Below the pieces are notes generated by a model. That model did no database searches, was not told the origin of the DNA, and saw only the letters and a list, made by a program, of their open reading frames with translations. From contig NW_004754906.1 in the NCBI RefSeq assembly GCF_000188695.1, forward strand, positions 494,652 through 527,477: a stretch of DNA of 32,826 bases. Direction: 5' to 3'. The DNA is from Salpingoeca rosetta. Its lineage: Eukaryota > Opisthokonta > Choanoflagellata > Craspedida > Salpingoecidae. The translations under genes were made by a program, and so were the position numbers. Below are positions 28,856-32,826 of the stretch, in pieces (position 1 is the first letter of the stretch; each line of letters opens with the position of its first letter).

Positions 28856-29588
28856 CTATTGGACAAGTGCACGCAAGTCTTCAAGGGAGGTGGGCACATA
28901 CTGCCCGCCACGCTTGGCATCGCGAACAAAGATGACACCCTTGTCAATGTACACGGTGGCATCTCCAAACGAGTACAGTGGCTGGCCGTGCGCCGTGCGC
29001 CGCCCTTGCTTCGGCGCGAACACAACGCCACACTCCGCAGCAGCACGCGTCACCAGATCGCGCACAGACGTCGCACGCGGCGCACTGACACCGAGCGACG
29101 CTGCTGTCGCTGTCGCCGCCATGCGTGACGGCCCCGTTGCCCCGGCCTTCGCCGCCTCTGCAGCGCCACGTGCTGGCGATCCCATGCGTGGGGATGCAGC
29201 CGCAACCGGCGACTGTGGCCGCGATGGCGTGCGCGTGCGCTCAGATTCCCGGTCGAGAGTGCGCAGTTCGTACGCGAGGGTGGAGGGGTCGTCCATGGCA
29301 CGGTCCATAATCATCAGCGCCCGGTGCAGGCGGCTCTGTCACCAGACGCGCATGTGTGTGCATGTATATATGCGAGCGTGTATGTGAGCGTGTGAATGAT
29401 TTAAGTGCTGGTGAGGTGAGGCAGAGGACAAAACGTTCGACGCATTGAAAGACGACAAAGGAACAGCAAGCGTCATCAACAACGCAAACATACGCACACG
29501 CACTAGCACACACACACACACACAGACAAAGACAGACACACGCGCTATGTGCACACAAGCACAGACACAAACACACGCACGCGCCATG

Positions 29589-29661
<73 letters not shown>

Positions 29662-30686
29662 AAACACACGCGCACACACATACCATACACACACACCACA
29701 ACCAAATGCACGCCATGTACGCACCTGGATGGTCGGGTCTTCGAGGGCGCGGGCCGGGATGAGACGCTTCCACTGCAAATACCAGTCGGCAATTTCATCG
29801 TACATGGCGTCTTCTTGCATCATCCACACGCACAGGCAGCGTAGCAGCTTGGGAAACACGCACCCGGCCCACAGGCTGACCACATCCGAGGTGGCAAGCA
29901 TATCCTCCCACGCCATGGCTGTCTCAAGCACGCCAAAGTCCTGCTCGGCAGGGTTGATGGCAAGCTTGCTGAGGTGTTTCCGAAGCTTGGGCACAACCGA
30001 GCGCGCCAGGAACACGTGCATGTCGCGTGTGCGCCACACCCCGTGCCAGGGCTTGATCATCGCCAGCGCTGTCGTGTCCGCGGCGTCCCACGCGCGCAGA
30101 CACACGCCGAGCTTGTAGCGGACACTGGTGTACACCTCGTGCAGATGCGTGTGCATGTATGGCAGCAGCGGGTGCAGCCACACGTGCACGGGCACGCGGT
30201 CTGTTCGCGGGTCCCAGGCTTGCACTGCGTTCTGCAAGCGAGGGAGGATGAGTTGGCGCGCAATGTTGTCGAGCATGGTGGTGGAGAGGAACGGGCTGAG
30301 CGCATCGAGGAGAGCAACGACGGGCGCCGGGTCGCGTGGTTGCCAGCGCGAGACAAGCGCAGTGCGAACGTGGGGAAGAACTGCAGACCACACAAGCGAC
30401 TCAAACGTCTGTAACGCGTGATTGGTTGCATGTGTGTGTATGTTTGCGTGTATGTGTATGAATGAGTGGGTGAGGGAGTGCCAAGTTAGATGTGGACGTG
30501 GGATAGACGCAGAGGCACAGACAAAGCAGGAACACACAGACAAACCAGGAAACAAAGCAGGAAACGCAATCGTTAATGCATGCACAAACAAAGAAAACAC
30601 ACACACACACACCCAAAAAAACAGCACACACAGACACACACACACACACACAAAAGCACACGCACACACACACACACACACACAAA

Positions 30687-30726
<40 letters not shown>

Positions 30727-32060
30727 CACACACACACCCTACCAACCGAGTCTGTGGCGTCCGCGGTGTCGCTGTGGTGCCTCGTGTTGTGCCTGTCTGC
30801 CGTGCGCGGCAAGATGCGCTTCCACTGACGCAGATACCTGACGGGGCGTGTTGGCTCCTGCAGCGGCTGCCACGACTTGAGGCGTGCTGCAAACAGGTCA
30901 ATGGCCGTGGCGTAGGCCAGGTGCGCCAGCCCATATCGCCTGTATTCGCGCGGGTATTCTGCCTTGAGCTCTGCATAGCCTTCAATGGCACGCAGCATGT
31001 CGCTCTCCTCGTTGCCAACGTCTGCCAATATCGCCGTCTTTTCCAGCAGCTGCTCCAGGCTGTCCACTGCAGACTGCTCGGCGCCGAGCCGCTCGTTCAG
31101 CTCCCGCTCCTCCGACTCCAGCGCCTGTATTTGGCGGCGCGTGCCGCGCACCTTGTTGTTCCACGTGTGCACGTCGGCCTCCGCCATCTCCAGCAGCACG
31201 GCGATGTTGTGCTGCAGCTCCGGGAACGGCCCTTTCGGCTGCAGGTGCTGCTGCTGCTGCTGCGCCGCCGTTGCCTCGCCCATGGTTGAGCGCACCTGCA
31301 CCTGCGGGCCCGTCATGTCCACAATCTTCATTGCCGTGGGCGCTTTTTCGTCACCCTCGCCCTCCCCAGGCATCGATGACAGCAGGCGTTCGGCCGTGAC
31401 GTAGCTGTAGGTGATGGGTGCCTTACGCTTGTCCGTGCCCTTGGCACGCCACAGCTGAGTCTCCATGGCGCCCTTGTCCTCCGCCTCCAGCGCCTTTCTT
31501 CTGCGCTCCTGCCGCTGGCGCCGATAGCTGCCGAGCGCCGCGGGCTCGTCCAGGTCGCTGTCCAGCTCATCTGAGGAAGAGCGGTACTCGTCATCCTCGC
31601 CCTCTTCCCCAGCGCCAGCGCCGCGCTCCTCGCGAAAGTGCTGCCGGCTCTGTTTCGTTCGCTCGCCCTTCTCTTGCAGGCCTTGCTTCGCCTTGCGCAG
31701 CTTTGCTTGCACAGGTTCCACGATGCCGCGGCGCGCTCGCCCAAGGCCCTCGCCTTTCTTCCAGCCCATCTTCTGCAGCAGCTTCATGCCGATGCCCTTG
31801 GTGTGCGCCTCAAACTTGGCAAAGTCCTTGTCAAGCCGCACATTGTCCGGGCGAGTGAACGTGGTGTAGCCGACGCCACCTCGGCCCTGCCCTTGCTCCT
31901 GGTCGCCATCGTCGCCTTGTTGCTGGCCTTGTTGCCGGCCTTGTTGCTGGCCTTGTTGCTGGCCTTGTTGCTGGCCTTGTTGCCCCTCTTCCTGCTGCTG
32001 TTCCTGTTGCCGTTGTCGGGGGAAGGAGGAGAAGCTGCTTGGCTGTGCAGTCGGTTCCAT
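28856..32060 (-). CDS. TFIP11: TFIP11, G-patch spliceosome-disassembly factor, 3 exons
   Basis: Orthologue of tuftelin-interacting protein 11 (yeast Ntr1/Spp382), the G-patch activator of helicase DHX15 in release of the intron lariat and disassembly of the spliceosome; nuclear. Exons on the minus strand: 32060-30738, 30408-29725, 29335-28856, all phase 0, giving 828 residues (human 837). Residues 20-60 are a Gln/Gly repeat (QQGQ units). The G-patch, about 86-130, reads HTKGIGMKLLQKMGWKKGEG then LGRARRGIVEPVQAKLRK. A central coiled-coil/GCFC-type domain follows (HLAYATAIDLFAARLKSWQP in exon 1, SRWQPRDPAPVVALLDALSP and VPVHVWLHPLLPYM in exon 2). The C-terminal signature is ECGVVFAPKQGRR and YSFGDATVYIDKGVIFVRD. 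Both introns carry the UG-donor/CA-acceptor pair. Confidence 0.95.
29336..29724 (-). other. TFIP11 intron 2: UG donor array and CA acceptor arm
   Basis: On the gene's strand gtgcgtac is followed by UG-rich sequence and a perfect UG array (plus-strand CA, 29589-29659). The acceptor side reads cactcacacgctcacatacac and further CA-rich sequence up to gtgacag. Confidence 0.85.
30409..30737 (-). other. TFIP11 intron 1: UG donor array and CA acceptor arm
   Basis: A UG/UUUUG array (plus-strand CA, 30598-30737) starts at the donor itself. The acceptor side contains catacacatacacgc and catacacacacatgc before gcgttacag. Confidence 0.85.
31915..31985. repeat. Coding 12-bp minisatellite, Gln-Gly repeat in TFIP11
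   Basis: Tandem plus-strand ggccttgttgct units encode QQGQ-type repeats on the minus strand near the N-terminus, before the G-patch. Unit number is likely variable between strains. Confidence 0.9.
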
Positions 32061-32276
32061 CGTCGTCGTCGTTCGCGGTCGTCGTTGTTCAGTCGTGTGA
32101 TGTGTGCGATATGTAATTTGGATGTCACGGGTTGAAATCCCGACAACCGCACTTTGTCGCTCACATTTTTTTTGAGGGGACAGGACCTGCTGCTGCTGCT
32201 GGCTGCTGCTGCTTGCGAACCAGAAGCAGGCGGGCAAACTGGAAGGCGAAGGTTGTTGCTGTTGTGGGAAGAAGGG
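32061..32276. promoter_or_regulatory. Shared promoter between TFIP11 and the Tudor-domain gene
   Basis: 216 bases separate two divergent start codons. It contains GTC repeats, an oligo-T run at 32166-32173 and CTG/GCT repeats. No TATA box is evident. Bidirectional use is inferred from spacing. Confidence 0.5.
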
Positions 32277-32395
32277 ATGAGCACCACTGCATCAACAGCA
32301 TCGGCGTCTGCGCCAACCGGCGTGGTGGCCAGGGTCAATGGTATTGAGTTCAGGACTGGTGCTCGCGTGGACGCACAGGACTACCTTTCCGACTG
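32277..32395 (+). CDS. PHF20-like Tudor-domain protein, first exon only
   Basis: Starts at ATG 32277 with a Ser/Thr/Ala-rich leader, then ARVNGIEFRTGARVDAQDYL and SDW. This resembles the start of the first Tudor domain of PHF20/PHF20L1 (ISFEVGAQLEARDRLKNW), a methyl-lysine reader of acetyltransferase complexes. The donor tg|gtgtgt at 32396 is phase 2, splitting the Trp codon; the family continues with Tyr-Pro. The next exon is not in the remaining 431 bases. The match is short (about 20 residues), so other Tudor or MBT-like proteins are possible. Confidence 0.5.
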
Positions 32396-32826
32396 GTGTG
32401 TTTCCTTGCTGCATCGCAGCATCGTGTGTGTGGTGTGTGTGTGTGTGTGTGCGTTTGTGTGTGTATGTATGTGTGTATGTGTGTGTATGTATGTGTGCGT
32501 GTGTGTGTTTGCGTTTGTGTTTGCGTGTGCGTGTGTATGTGTGTGTGTGTATGTATGTGTGTATGGGTGTGTGTGATGTGTGCACGACCATCCCTACGCT
32601 CTTCACTTGAATAAACTCTATGCACGCACACAACACACAGTGAACAAGGGCAGGAGGATGTCGTGCTTCGACTGTCCGGGCTTGAGGCCTGTTTCGAGTT
32701 ATTTAGTGCATGTCTTCGCAGCTCAGCACGGTCAGCGAGCTCTATGAGTCCCTGTCATTTATGGATCGAAGAAGCGGGCTGATGTTGCGCACTTCTGTCT
32801 TGCTTTCTTATCTTAATTTATGTATC
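32396..32826 (+). other. Intron of the Tudor gene to window end
   Basis: Begins gtgtgtttcc with a UG/UAUG array (about 32426-32578) in the donor half. An AATAAA at 32610-32615 and a short CA-rich acceptor-like site (cacacacag at about 32640) follow. The sequence after that site is open in frame but does not resemble a Tudor continuation, so I do not call it an exon. Confidence 0.5.

Noticed and set aside
32128..32150. tRNA-like T-arm (cgggttgaaatcccg) in the TFIP11/Tudor promoter
   Set aside because: The loop lacks the conserved C of TTCRA, and no acceptor or anticodon stems can be drawn around it.
32610..32615. AATAAA as a polyadenylation signal
   Set aside because: It lies inside the first intron of the Tudor gene and no gene is known to end here; a single hexamer is not enough.
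32641..32826. Second exon of the Tudor gene after cacacacag
   Set aside because: The frame is open but lacks the expected Tyr-Pro and the aromatic-cage pattern of a Tudor domain.

Overview
The window reads as nuclear DNA of an intron-rich unicellular eukaryote, most likely a holozoan protist of the choanoflagellate kind. The basis is the gene set (condensin-II kleisin, rotatin, failed-axon-connections-like protein, alkaline ceramidase, TFIP11, a PHF20-like Tudor start), GT-AG introns mostly about 80-400 bp long, and poly-Gln/poly-Asp runs inside proteins. The species is an inference. Nothing looks prokaryotic.

Layout: 130-323 (+) is one internal exon of a glyoxylate/hydroxypyruvate reductase with the rest of the gene missing. 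324-3361 holds no recognisable coding exon. NCAPH2 (+) is at 3362-8940 in 16 exons. A BPI/LBP/PLTP-family gene (-) lies at 11770-9861, with 5 exons found and the N-terminal domain missing. Rotatin (-) spans 24563-11956 in 18 exons, the last a single 5.7-kb exon. A FAXC-like gene (+) is at 24853-27426 in 9 exons. An ACER3-like alkaline ceramidase (-, one exon) is at 28581-27754. TFIP11 (-) is at 32060-28856 in 3 exons. The first exon of a PHF20-like Tudor gene (+) is at 32277-32395. Exon joins were worked out by hand; for the five complete genes the reading frame closes exactly from ATG to stop. Rotatin and FAXC, and TFIP11 and the Tudor gene, are head-to-head pairs with short shared promoters (289 and 216 bp). 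NCAPH2/BPI-like and FAXC/ACER3 are convergent.

The most striking signal lies in the introns. Very many carry long dinucleotide arrays with fixed polarity relative to transcription: (UG)n just after the 5' splice site and (CA)n just before the 3' splice site, on both strands and in several unrelated genes. The two arms are complementary, so the introns could fold into long hairpins that bring the splice sites together, and some acceptors have (CA)n where a polypyrimidine tract would be expected. I recall paired GT/AC repeats of this type being described in teleost fish introns; finding them here would be an independent case. Two gene truncations (reductase and BPI-like) occur exactly at such arrays, so assembly collapse at microsatellites is a serious alternative for those two.
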